A DNA stretch of 64,000 nucleotides. It comes from Pollutimonas subterranea. Its GTDB lineage: Bacteria; Pseudomonadota; Gammaproteobacteria; Burkholderiales; Burkholderiaceae_B. The position numbers were made by a program, and so were the translations under genes. Shown here piece by piece: positions 9,363-17,277 of this stretch; within the stretch, counting starts at the first letter, position 1; every line of letters begins with the position of its first letter. The DNA lies in the NCBI RefSeq assembly GCF_002849655.1, contig NZ_PDNW01000001.1, positions 372,001 to 436,000 on the forward strand, written 5' to 3'. The notes under the pieces are model-generated. The model was not told the origin of the DNA, did not search any database, and saw only the letters and a list, made by a program, of their open reading frames with translations.

Positions 9363-10028
9363 TTACAGAGTTTGTTGAAGCTCGATCGAGCCTCGTTCGA
9401 TAGTCCATATCCGGTCAGGGATATGGCCCAGCAATTTGACGTTCGATTCAGTGATCACCACGCAAATATCAGGTTGCATGGCTTTCAGCCGGCTGAGCGC
9501 GTCGGTGTAGATTAAGCCCAGCTTGGGCGCCAGGCCCTGGAACGGCTCATCCAGCAACAGCAGGCGTGTGCCGACCATGAGTGCCCGGCCCAAGGCCACC
9601 ATCTTGCCTTGCCCGCCAGAAAGTGCGGAGCCCGAGCGTTTGAGCATGGGCTCGAGATCGGGTACGACTTCCAGTACGACCTCCAGCCGGCGGTCAATGG
9701 CTTGCTTGGACTGCTTGGTGGCATGGCAGGGCAGACGCAGGTTCTCTTCCACCGACATGGTGGGGAAGATGACCCGGTCTTCCGGCGAGTATCCGATTTG
9801 ATGGCCGGCGCGCGCATGGCCGGGGAGATCGCTGAGCATGACTTCGTCCAGGCGGATTTCGCCTGCGTGCAGCTTGGTCAACCCCATGATGGTGCGCAGC
9901 AGAGTGGTTTTGCCAGCCCCGTTGCGACCCACGATGCCTACCGTGGTGCCCTTTTCGAAATTGCAGTTGACGTCGCGAAGAATTCGATTGCCCGCGAGAT
10001 CGACATTGACGCCGGTTAGCTTAAGCAT
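9363..10028 (-). CDS. LivF-type ABC transporter ATP-binding protein
   Basis: A 221-residue ABC ATPase with Walker A GRNGAGKTT (34-42), signature LSGGQGKMVALGRAL and Walker B LLLLDEP. The length is at the short end for LivF (about 233). It energises the importer on the cytoplasmic side, paired with the LivG-type subunit encoded immediately upstream; only three bases separate the two genes. The signature has GQGKM instead of the more usual GEQQM/GQQQM, a mild deviation. It is the last transporter subunit before the dehydrogenase genes. Confidence 0.92.
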   Translation of the reverse strand: MLKLTGVNVDLAGNRILRDVNCNFEKGTTVGIVGRNGAGKTTLLRTIMGLTKLHAGEIRLDEVMLSDLPGHARAGHQIGYSPEDRVIFPTMSVEENLRLPCHATKQSKQAIDRRLEVVLEVVPDLEPMLKRSGSALSGGQGKMVALGRALMVGTRLLLLDEPFQGLAPKLGLIYTDALSRLKAMQPDICVVITESNVKLLGHIPDRIWTIERGSIELQQTL

Positions 10029-10031
10029 ATG

Positions 10032-10772
10032 TCAATTCCCCAATACTTCGCGCTTGATTTGTGGATTGGCCAGTACTTCATCGGGCGTACCATCGGCCAC
10101 GATCGCACCGTTGATCCAAGCGGCTACTCGAGTTGCGTATTGCGCGACGATGTCCACGTCGTGTTCGACGAACCAACTGGTGACTTTTCGTTGTTCGAGC
10201 GCGTTCATGACGGTTTGCATCAGGTCGTGTTTATCTTCGGACGCCACGCCGCTGGTGGGCTCGTCCATGATGAGCAGCTTGGGTTTTAAAGCCAGCGCCA
10301 TGGCCACATCCAGCAGCTTGCGCTTGCCTTCCGGTAGATCGCTGGAGATGGCATTGGCGTCGTCGCGCAGTCCAACGAGCTCCAGCGTGCTTTCCACGTC
10401 GTTGCTGTTTATGGTCGCTGCCAGTGGCTTGAACGCGCTTAGCCGCGCATTCTGGCGGGCCGCCGCAATCTGTATGCACTCGCGCACGGTATGCTCGGTG
10501 AACAATTGCGGCAACTGGAATGAGCGCCCCATCCCCAGGCGCACTATCTTGCGTGGTGCCATGCCGGTGATGTCATGGCCGTCGAAGGTGACTGTGCCGG
10601 AGGCCGGCTTCAAGTAGCCTGTGCAGATGTTGATGAAGGTCGTCTTGCCCGCGCCATTCTGGCCGATCACTGCCAGGCGTTCGCCGGTATGTAGTTCGAA
10701 ATCGATATTGTTGGCGGCGATTACGGCGCCGAAAGCCAGATTCAGGCCGGTGGTCTTGACTAAAGGCTGCAT
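10032..10772 (-). CDS. LivG-type ABC transporter ATP-binding protein
   Basis: An ABC ATPase of 246 residues beginning MQPLVKTTGLNLAFG. Walker A GQNGAGKTT is at 37-45, the signature LPEGKRKLLDVAMAL and Walker B LLIMDEP follow, and the LivG-specific C-terminal tail is present. A longer TTG-initiated frame from 10814 would overlap the permease gene by 23 bases; the ATG at 10772 is preferred because it leaves a 19-base gap and matches the family N-terminus. The signature motif has Pro-Glu-Gly (LPEGKRK) rather than LSGGQ, which is common in LivG/UrtD-like subunits. Confidence 0.9.
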   Translation of the reverse strand: MQPLVKTTGLNLAFGAVIAANNIDFELHTGERLAVIGQNGAGKTTFINICTGYLKPASGTVTFDGHDITGMAPRKIVRLGMGRSFQLPQLFTEHTVRECIQIAAARQNARLSAFKPLAATINSNDVESTLELVGLRDDANAISSDLPEGKRKLLDVAMALALKPKLLIMDEPTSGVASEDKHDLMQTVMNALEQRKVTSWFVEHDVDIVAQYATRVAAWINGAIVADGTPDEVLANPQIKREVLGN

Positions 10773-10791
10773 TGCTTCTGCTTCCCGTCCG

Positions 10792-11715
10792 TTAGAGTTT
10801 AATGCGCTTGGCAAGCTGCCCGATGAATCCTGTGGGGAACAGGAATATCACCACGATAAGTGTCAGGCCCAAAATGAATTGCCACAGTCCGGGAAAGTAG
10901 GCGGTGGAAGCCAGCTTGACAGCCTCGAACACCAGCGCTCCCAGAAAGGCGCCCAGGGCATGGCCGGCTCCGCCCAGGATGGCAATGAATACATATTCGC
11001 CAGAGCGCAGCCATACGCTGATGTCGGGGGTGACCAGGCCTTGTATAAGCGCGAGCAAACTGCCCGAAAAGCCCACTACGATTGCTGAAAGCAGATAGCC
11101 ACGCCACATCACGGCGTAGGCCGAGAAACCCAGATATTCCAGACGTGTTTCGTTCGTCTTGATCGCGGCGAGCGCTTCGCCGTTTCCAGAGCGGAAATAG
11201 CGTTGGATCCACCAGGCGAGCGCAAGGGCGATGACTATGGCGATAATAAGCAGTACGAATTCATACGGCGCGCGCTCCAGCTCCATGCCGAGTATCGTGG
11301 GACGCTGGATGCGCAAGCCGTCCGTGCCGCCAGTGATGTGGTACAGCTTGCCCAATAGTGCAAAGAGCACCATGCTCAACGCAAGGTTCAGCATTCCGAA
11401 AAAGATACCGCGATAGCGCACCATGAATACACCGATGAGGGCGCTGGCCACCATCGCCGCCAGTACTCCGGCAAAGACCAGTACGATGACGTCCAGGCTT
11501 GGGTAAGCACGGGCCAGAAAGGCAACGGTGTAGGCCGAGATGCAAGCGTACATGGCGTGGCCGAACGATACCTGACCAGCACGCATCATCACTGATACGC
11601 CAAGCGCGGCGATCGCGTAGGTGATTCCGATGATGATGGGCGTGATGGTCCAGGGCAATGCGTATCCAACGCCAAGTGCAAGTGCTGCACCGATTATGCT
11701 GATTGCGTAAATCAT
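10792..11715 (-). CDS. LivM-type ABC transporter permease
   Basis: A 307-residue inner-membrane permease with eight to ten hydrophobic helices and the LivM landmarks ALGVSVMMRAGQVSFGHAMY and the EAA-like loop AIKTNETRLEYLGFS. It forms the translocation path with the LivH-type subunit. Its ATG overlaps the upstream stop by one base (TAATG), so the two permeases are translationally coupled. The gene is followed by the LivG-type ATPase. Confidence 0.92.
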   Translation of the reverse strand: MIYAISIIGAALALGVGYALPWTITPIIIGITYAIAALGVSVMMRAGQVSFGHAMYACISAYTVAFLARAYPSLDVIVLVFAGVLAAMVASALIGVFMVRYRGIFFGMLNLALSMVLFALLGKLYHITGGTDGLRIQRPTILGMELERAPYEFVLLIIAIVIALALAWWIQRYFRSGNGEALAAIKTNETRLEYLGFSAYAVMWRGYLLSAIVVGFSGSLLALIQGLVTPDISVWLRSGEYVFIAILGGAGHALGAFLGALVFEAVKLASTAYFPGLWQFILGLTLIVVIFLFPTGFIGQLAKRIKL

Positions 11716-12620
11716 TAGATCGTCCTCGCTTGCGCAACAGTGAACAGCCCATGCGGACGGACAAGCAATACCAGGCCCATGATGATGTAGGGTACGGCCA
11801 CCTCGAATTCCGGAGCCATGTATACGGATATTGAACGAATGATGCCGATCAACAAGGCGGCAACGAGTGCCCCGGTGATTTGTCCCAGGCCCGCAGTTGC
11901 TACCACTGCAAACGACAGCACGATCATGTCGGCGCCGGCGCCGGGAACCAGCGAAGTGGTGGGCGCAGCCAGGGCGCCGCCCAGGACTCCAAGAATGGCG
12001 CCAATGATGAAAGTAATCAGGCCGATCTTGCTGGCGTTGATGCCCTGCGATGTGGCGACTTCCCGATGATGTGTGATGGCGACTATCTGTTTGCCCAGGT
12101 TCGTGTGGCGCAGAAAGTATTCCAGGCTAACGTACGCGACTAGCGCCGTCACGGGTACCACCACCAATTGATAAGTGGTGTAGGTGATCCCGCCCAGTTC
12201 GATATTGCCCAGACGGTTGACCACTTCGCTTGCGCTATAAGGCTGGGCACCCCAGATCATGCGTTGTATGTCTTCCAGCATCAGGAGCGCCCCGAAGGTA
12301 AGCAGCAGCTTCAGTATGGGGTCGTAGCCTTGGGCGCGGCGAATGAGCAGCACCTCCATCAGGCCGCCGAGTACGGTACCAACGACGATGGCAACCAGGA
12401 AAAGCGAGATCAGCGGGATCCACGCTGATTCGGTGGAGGGTGCGATCATCATGATGAACGATGCCGCCGCATAACCGCCAAAGGCGTAGAAAGCCCCATG
12501 TGCAACGTTCAATATGCCCATTACGCCGAAAATCAGCGTCAGGCCCATAGACACTAGAAACAGGAGGCAGGCATAAGCGATGCCATCGACCAGTGCAAGT
12601 GGGAGGATGTTGAGAAACAC
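11715..12620 (-). CDS. LivH-type ABC transporter permease
   Basis: A 301-residue permease, first gene of the operon. The N-terminus has the family stretch LTLIFGVMGILNVAHGAFYAFGGYAA (shortened here: the core is GVMGILNVAHG). The start is a GTG at 12620 with CTAAGGACAGTTC upstream, a good ribosome site. It is a membrane subunit of the hydrophobic amino acid transporter class. The 259 bases upstream, towards radC, should contain the operon promoter. Transporters of this class are frequently recruited to carry aromatic acids, amides or alcohol-derived acids in this bacterial family, which fits the dehydrogenases downstream. Confidence 0.92.
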   Translation of the reverse strand: MFLNILPLALVDGIAYACLLFLVSMGLTLIFGVMGILNVAHGAFYAFGGYAAASFIMMIAPSTESAWIPLISLFLVAIVVGTVLGGLMEVLLIRRAQGYDPILKLLLTFGALLMLEDIQRMIWGAQPYSASEVVNRLGNIELGGITYTTYQLVVVPVTALVAYVSLEYFLRHTNLGKQIVAITHHREVATSQGINASKIGLITFIIGAILGVLGGALAAPTTSLVPGAGADMIVLSFAVVATAGLGQITGALVAALLIGIIRSISVYMAPEFEVAVPYIIMGLVLLVRPHGLFTVAQARTI

Positions 12621-12716
12621 GAACTGTCCTTAGGAAGTTGCGAAGCTGAAAACCGCGGTCATCGTGGACACCATGCCCGGAGGATCGATCCAGCTGACTC
12701 GCGTTGAAACCGGTCC

Positions 12717-12745
12717 AGTGTAAGAAGCAAGATTTCCCTACGCAA
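12717..12745 (-). promoter_or_regulatory. Candidate sigma-70 promoter of the importer operon
   Basis: On the minus strand TTGCGT (12745-12740) and TACACT (12722-12717) are separated by exactly 17 bases, about 97 bases before the LivH-type GTG start. Both boxes are only partial matches to the consensus, so this is a weak prediction. I see no sigma-54 motif here. Confidence 0.3.
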
Positions 12746-12879
12746 TTAGCCATTTGAAAACCGGGGGTTTCTTATATACGTAATCTCGGGTAAGCCCTAG
12801 GATGGTTTTTCAAAGATCTCAGGGTAAACGCGCATGGCGTATTTTTAGCCGTGTCTGGCTTCCATTTTTTCGTGGTCAG

Positions 12880-13557
12880 TCAAAGCTGCCCACGTTCGGC
12901 CAGCGAGATGGCGCCGCAGGCAGTAACGATGAGATGATCGAGCAGTCGAATGTCGACGAGAGCCAGTGCGTGTTTCAAGTGCCGGGTGAGCGCCAGGTCG
13001 GCTTCGCTGGGTTCCGATACGCCCGATGGGTGATTATGCGCAAGGATCAGGGCAGCGGCATGGTGTTTAAGGCCGGCCTTGATAACCTCGCGCGGATACA
13101 CTGACGCCTGTGTAAGCGTGCCTCGCGATATTTCCTCGGAGACGATCAGGCGGAACTGGCTGTCCAGGTACAGGGCCATGCAGTGCTCAACCGATAAATG
13201 ACCGAGTTTGGCGCTGCAGTAGTGTTTGACGCGTTGGGGCTGGTCCAGCGCCTGCCCCGTTTTCAGGTCTTCTTCGAGGGCTCTGCGGTTAAGTTCATTG
13301 ATGGCCAGCAATTCACAGGTCTTGGCCGTGCCCAGCCCAGTGATGCCTAATAATGTCTGGGCATCGGCCGACAGCAAGCCTCGCAAGCCATTGAACCGCT
13401 CGATAAGCTGGTGGCCAAGGCCGACCGCATCGCAACCGCGGATGCCGGTTCGTAACAGGATGGCCAGGAGTTCCGGCGACGTCAAAACATGGGCGCCATG
13501 AGCGAGCAGGCGTTCGCGAGGGCGCTCGGCCTGGGGACGTGATGCGCGTAGTGTCAT
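12880..13557 (-). CDS. radC: RadC family (JAB/MPN metalloprotease-fold) protein
   Basis: A 225-residue RadC/UPF0758 protein. The N-terminal part has the helix-hairpin-helix-like GITGLGTAKTCELLA (71-85), and the C-terminal JAB domain carries the metal-site pattern H174-x-H176 followed by D187 (AHNHPSGVSEPSEAD). RadC was once thought to act in DNA repair, but its activity is unresolved; the fold suggests a zinc metalloprotease. The usual neighbours of radC (coaBC/dfp, rpmB, rpmG) are not present here. It is a single gene between the importer operon and a degenerate region. Confidence 0.93.
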   Translation of the reverse strand: MTLRASRPQAERPRERLLAHGAHVLTSPELLAILLRTGIRGCDAVGLGHQLIERFNGLRGLLSADAQTLLGITGLGTAKTCELLAINELNRRALEEDLKTGQALDQPQRVKHYCSAKLGHLSVEHCMALYLDSQFRLIVSEEISRGTLTQASVYPREVIKAGLKHHAAALILAHNHPSGVSEPSEADLALTRHLKHALALVDIRLLDHLIVTACGAISLAERGQL

Positions 13558-13652
13558 AGAGAGCTCAATATAGAAACCGTAACGGAAGCGCTACGTTGAC
13601 AGATTTCGGCTTTTATTCCGGCGCCCGGGCAAGCTTTTGTCCGTTCTGGCTT
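13558..13652. other. Intergenic sequence upstream of radC, nothing recognised
   Basis: Together with the relic that follows, the stretch 13558-13908 has no intact gene. This first part should contain the radC promoter, but I could not identify convincing boxes. Confidence 0.5.
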
Positions 13653-13790
13653 TTACCCCTCTGTGGATTCAGGTGTGCCGCCAGCGCCCATGTCCCAATA
13701 CAGGCCTGTCATGATGCACAGGCCTTCCCGGAGCACAGCAGGAGGAAGATGCTCGTTGGGGGCGTGCTGCGAGCAGCCAGATAAGCGATT
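13653..13790 (-). pseudogene. C-terminal relic of an M20 family peptidase
   Basis: On the minus strand, in a frame that ends with TAA at 13653, the translation contains CSQHAPNEHLPP, then REGLCIMTGLYWDMG. This resembles the last 35-40 residues of M20/ArgE/DapE-type peptidases, where a (S/T)HAPNE(H/Y) segment carrying a metal-ligand histidine is followed by a helix ending in YWDLG. No start codon, no dinuclear metal centre and no upstream catalytic domain remain; the frame upstream runs into the start of the divergent serine hydrolase gene. I read it as the tail of a deleted peptidase gene. The identification is by eye and moderate in confidence. Confidence 0.45.
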
Positions 13791-13908
13791 CAAGGAGTAG
13801 CGGTATAGGAGATGTACTGCTTGCACGCCTGCTCGTGTTTCCTTATTATCAATTCGAGCCTGGGTTTTGTTTACCAGGTATTCCCTTGTACTGGAAAGGA
13901 AATGTCCC

Positions 13909-14973
13909 ATGCCGAATTCGTCCATGCAGGAAGCCGTGCAGTTCGCCATCGATCACGAGACTACCTGGGACCGCGACGTAGATGGCGCATGGGGAGTGCA
14001 CGTGCAGGATCCACCTCCATGGAACCGCCTATTGGGCCCTGTCCACGCCCGGGGGCCTGTATCAGGTGTCATTACCCTGAAGGGCAAGACCCTGACGTCC
14101 TGGGGCGAGCCGCAGCGTGCCGACCTGACCTTCAGTGTCGCGAAAACGTATCTGGCCTTGCTTGCTGGTGTCGCACATGATCAGGGTCTCTTACCCGATG
14201 TAAATGAACCGGTGCGCGTTCGTGTGCCAGGTATCGGCTTCGACGAAGGCAATAACGCCCTCATCACCTGGGAACACCTGTTGCAGCAAACCAGTGAATG
14301 GGAGGGCGAGCTGTTCGGGGTGCCGGATCAGGTCGACCGCTATCGTGCCGTCACCTTTGGTGCCGCGCCTGGCGGCAAGAAAGGTGACCCCCGCCCGCTA
14401 CAGGCGCCCGGAACGTACTGGGAATATAACGACGTTCGTATAAACCAGCTTTCCTTGGCGCTTTTGCATTTGTTCCAGAAACCGTTGCCGGATGTCTTTC
14501 GTGAAAAAATTGCCCGGCAGGCAGGCCTTTCCGAGAACTGGAAATGGGTGGGCTACGACAATGCATGGGTAGATATAGCCGGACAGAAGGTGCAGTCGGT
14601 ACCGGGAGGCACCCATTGGGGCGGTGGTATGTCCATCAGCGCCGAAGACCAGGCCCTGATAGGCCAGGTAATGCTTGATGACGGTATGGCCAGGGGCAAG
14701 CGTGTGCTCTCGTCGCAATGGTTGCAGCGTATGCGCACTGCGTCCGAACTCGCGCCGTACTACGGCTACCTGGTGTGGCTGAACCACGATCGCAAGGTGT
14801 TCGCCAACGTGCCCGAGACCAGTTACTTCGCTATAGGCGCGGGCAGCTCGTTTACGTGGATCGAGCCCGAGCGCCAAATGGTGGTGGTAGTCCGTTGGCT
14901 GAATTCCGAACACGCCAACGATCTGTTCGGCAAGATCCTGAAGGCGGTCGACGATGCCGGGACGGCGGCCTGA
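13909..14973 (+). CDS. Serine hydrolase, beta-lactamase family (class C-like)
   Basis: A 354-residue protein. I start it at the ATG at 13909, which follows GGAAAGGAAATGTCCC, rather than at an upstream frame extension. The SxxK motif is S76-V-A-K79 (FSVAKTYLALLAG), the tyrosine region is WEYNDVRIN (Y173), and WGGGMSIS near residue 245 takes the KTG-like position. No signal peptide is visible, so it is probably a cytoplasmic esterase or amidase rather than a resistance enzyme. It is transcribed alone, 76 bases before fkpB. The substrate is unknown. Confidence 0.85.
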   Translation: MPNSSMQEAVQFAIDHETTWDRDVDGAWGVHVQDPPPWNRLLGPVHARGPVSGVITLKGKTLTSWGEPQRADLTFSVAKTYLALLAGVAHDQGLLPDVNEPVRVRVPGIGFDEGNNALITWEHLLQQTSEWEGELFGVPDQVDRYRAVTFGAAPGGKKGDPRPLQAPGTYWEYNDVRINQLSLALLHLFQKPLPDVFREKIARQAGLSENWKWVGYDNAWVDIAGQKVQSVPGGTHWGGGMSISAEDQALIGQVMLDDGMARGKRVLSSQWLQRMRTASELAPYYGYLVWLNHDRKVFANVPETSYFAIGAGSSFTWIEPERQMVVVVRWLNSEHANDLFGKILKAVDDAGTAA

Positions 14974-15049
14974 TTCTCACCTTGCGGCGCTGCGCGTGTG
15001 AAGTCTCATAAGACGCTCTAAAATAGGGCAATAGCAACGCTTTTCTACG

Positions 15050-15535
15050 GTGAAAGATTTGACCTCTACTCCCGACTCAGCTTCGGTTCGTGTTCAACCC
15101 GACTCCTACCTGACCCTGCACTATCGTATTGAACTCGTCTCAGGACCGGCGGCCGGTTCGGTGTTCGCCGACACCTTTGGCGAACGTCCGGCCACCTTGC
15201 AGATGGGCATGGGCCAATGGGCTCCCGGCATGGAGGAAGCCTTGCTGAATCATGCCGAAGGCGAACGCTTTTCCTTCGACCTGCCCGCGGCCCAGGCTTA
15301 CGGCGATCGCAATCCCGAGCTGCTGCAACGTGTCACCCGGGCCATGATGGCCCAGAATGCCGACCCCGAGTCCCAGTTCGAAGCCGGCGACATGGTGGAG
15401 TTTTCGGCGCCTAACGGTGGCCGTTATTCCGGTGTCCTAAAGGAAATCAACGACGATACTGCCTTGTTCGACTTCAATCATCCGTTGGCCGGTGCCGACC
15501 TGCGCATTGAAGTGTCCCTGCTTGGAGTCCTGTAA
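15050..15535 (+). CDS. fkpB: FKBP-type peptidyl-prolyl cis-trans isomerase (SlpA/FkpB)
   Basis: A 161-residue SlpA-type FKBP with a GTG start at 15050. The order of elements is typical: an N-terminal FKBP half ([20 protein letters not shown]), the [15 protein letters not shown] segment, an inserted-flap domain including [17 protein letters not shown], and return to the FKBP half ([13 protein letters not shown]). These proteins catalyse prolyl isomerisation and act as chaperones in the cytoplasm. It overlaps ispH by one base (TAATG), the same fkpB-ispH pairing seen in many proteobacteria. The start codon has no strong ribosome site, so it could be a few codons off. Confidence 0.92.
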   Translation: MKDLTSTPDSASVRVQPDSYLTLHYRIELVSGPAAGSVFADTFGERPATLQMGMGQWAPGMEEALLNHAEGERFSFDLPAAQAYGDRNPELLQRVTRAMMAQNADPESQFEAGDMVEFSAPNGGRYSGVLKEINDDTALFDFNHPLAGADLRIEVSLLGVL

Positions 15536-16503
15536 TGTCCGATCAAAGTCCTGTGCATGCCGATATCGAGGTCGTGCTTGCTCAGCCACGAGGCTTTTGT
15601 GCCGGTGTGGATCGCGCCATCGATATTGTCGAGCGGGCGCTTGAGCTGCACGGCGCGCCCATCTATGTGCGCCACGAAATTGTCCACAACCGCTATGTGG
15701 TCCAGGACCTCAAGCAGAAAGGCGCGATTTTCATCGACGAGCTTCACGAAGCGCCTGCCGGTTCTATTGTCGTGTTCTCGGCTCATGGCGTTGCGCAGGC
15801 GGTACGCGCCGAAGCTGCCGAAATGGGCTTGAAAGTGTTCGATGCGACGTGTCCGCTGGTGACCAAAGTCCATATCGAGGTGGCAAAGATGCGTGCGGCC
15901 GGCCGTGAAATCATTATGATCGGTCACCGGGGGCACCCCGAGGTGGAGGGTACGCTGGGCCAGGCGGACGGCGGCATGTATTTGGTAGAAACCTCTGCCG
16001 ATGTGGCCTCCTTGCAAGTGAGCGATCCCGAGAATCTCGCCTTTGTAACTCAAACCACGTTGTCGGTCGACGACGCGGCCGAGGTGGCACAGGCTTTGCG
16101 AAATCGTTTTCCCACCATTATTGAACCCAAGAAAAGCGATATCTGCTATGCCACGCAGAATCGTCAGGATGCCGTCAAGATCATGGCGCCTGACTGCGAT
16201 CTTGTGTTGGTGGTGGGAAGCCCCAACAGTTCAAATTCGAATCGCTTGCGCGAAGTGGCGGAACGCAAGGGAGCGGCCGCTTATCTTATCGACGGCCCCG
16301 AAATGATAGATCCCGCATGGCTAGCCCAGACCAGGCGCGTCGGCGTTACAGCGGGCGCATCGGCACCTGAAGTATTGGTCAACCAGGTTATCGTCCGTCT
16401 CAAGGAGCTTGGGGCTGCTTCCGTGCGCACGCTGGCCGGTACACCCGAGAACGTATCGTTCCCGCTGCCCAAGGAACTCTCGCGCAAAGTCAAGGAAGCC
16501 TGA
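15535..16503 (+). CDS. ispH: 4-hydroxy-3-methylbut-2-enyl diphosphate reductase
   Basis: A 322-residue iron-sulphur enzyme that performs the last step of the MEP isoprenoid pathway, turning HMBPP into IPP and DMAPP. The three cluster cysteines are at C22 ([13 protein letters not shown]), C106 (DATCPLVTK) and C204 ([11 protein letters not shown]), as expected. Conserved HE(I/V)VHN and SAHG segments are also present. It sits between fkpB and maiA with one-base overlaps on both sides, so the three genes are coupled. The gene is expected to be essential. Confidence 0.97.
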   Translation: MSDQSPVHADIEVVLAQPRGFCAGVDRAIDIVERALELHGAPIYVRHEIVHNRYVVQDLKQKGAIFIDELHEAPAGSIVVFSAHGVAQAVRAEAAEMGLKVFDATCPLVTKVHIEVAKMRAAGREIIMIGHRGHPEVEGTLGQADGGMYLVETSADVASLQVSDPENLAFVTQTTLSVDDAAEVAQALRNRFPTIIEPKKSDICYATQNRQDAVKIMAPDCDLVLVVGSPNSSNSNRLREVAERKGAAAYLIDGPEMIDPAWLAQTRRVGVTAGASAPEVLVNQVIVRLKELGAASVRTLAGTPENVSFPLPKELSRKVKEA

Positions 16504-17150
16504 TGAAACTTTATGGTTACTTTCGCAGTTCAGCCGCGTACCGTGTCCGGATTGCCTTGAATCTCAAGAATTTGCCATACGAGACCGTGCCGGTGCACTT
16601 GCTCAAGGACGGCGGCCAGCAGCTGGCTGCGCCGTACCGCGAGCTGAATCCTACGTGCCTGGTGCCCACCCTGCAGGAAGGCGACTGGGCGCTTGGGCAG
16701 TCGATGGCCATCCTCGAGTATCTGGAAGAAACTCATCCCAATCCGCCCCTGTTGCCCGTCGATGCAAGACAGCGTGCCAGGGTGCGGGCCATTGCACAGT
16801 TCATTGCCTGCGATATCCATCCGCTCAATAATCTGCGGGTGTTGAAGTACCTGAAGCATGAACTCAAGGTCGACGAAGAGGCCAAGAATGCCTGGTACCG
16901 TCATTGGGCAGAGCAAGGATTGGCTGCGGTCGAGGCGATGCTGGCCGGGCATCCGGCCACTGGCCGATATTGCCATGGCGACCAGCCGTCGTTTGCTGAT
17001 GTGTGCCTGGTGCCGCAGCTGGCGAATGCGCGTCGCTTTAATTGCGATCTGGGCGCCATGCCCACCATCACGCGTATCGACGCCGCATGTGCCGAACTAC
17101 CCGCCTTCCAACAGGCCGCCCCTGGCAGTCAACCAGACGCCGAAGCTTGA
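16503..17150 (+). CDS. maiA: Maleylacetoacetate isomerase (zeta-class glutathione S-transferase)
   Basis: A 215-residue GST-fold enzyme. The zeta-class signature appears at the N-terminus as RSSAAYRVRIAL (8-19), giving the catalytic Ser, and the glutathione-binding QSMAILEYLEE segment is near residue 66. The C-terminal helical domain follows. It converts maleylacetoacetate to fumarylacetoacetate (tyrosine or homogentisate breakdown), or maleylpyruvate to fumarylpyruvate in gentisate breakdown. Neither hmgA nor fahA is adjacent, so the pathway cannot be decided here. The ATG overlaps the ispH stop (TGATG). Confidence 0.88.
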   Translation: MKLYGYFRSSAAYRVRIALNLKNLPYETVPVHLLKDGGQQLAAPYRELNPTCLVPTLQEGDWALGQSMAILEYLEETHPNPPLLPVDARQRARVRAIAQFIACDIHPLNNLRVLKYLKHELKVDEEAKNAWYRHWAEQGLAAVEAMLAGHPATGRYCHGDQPSFADVCLVPQLANARRFNCDLGAMPTITRIDAACAELPAFQQAAPGSQPDAEA

Positions 17151-17277
17151 AACACCGTTGGTAATATCCAGGGGGCCGTGCCCCATCGTGGTTAAATGGG
17201 CCCCACGATTTTGGCCTTGATTGTCCTGCGCGCCGCGCGCGCGTGGTCCCGCTGCAATGAAATAGAACAGGAACATA

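Noticed and set aside
12802-13104. A 100-codon plus-strand frame at the radC end
   Set aside because: It lies antisense to the RadC JAB domain and has no supporting features.
13702-13725. Hairpin AGGCCTGT / ACAGGCCT
   Set aside because: It has no T tract and falls inside the M20 relic reading frame, so it is more likely a leftover of coding sequence than a terminator.
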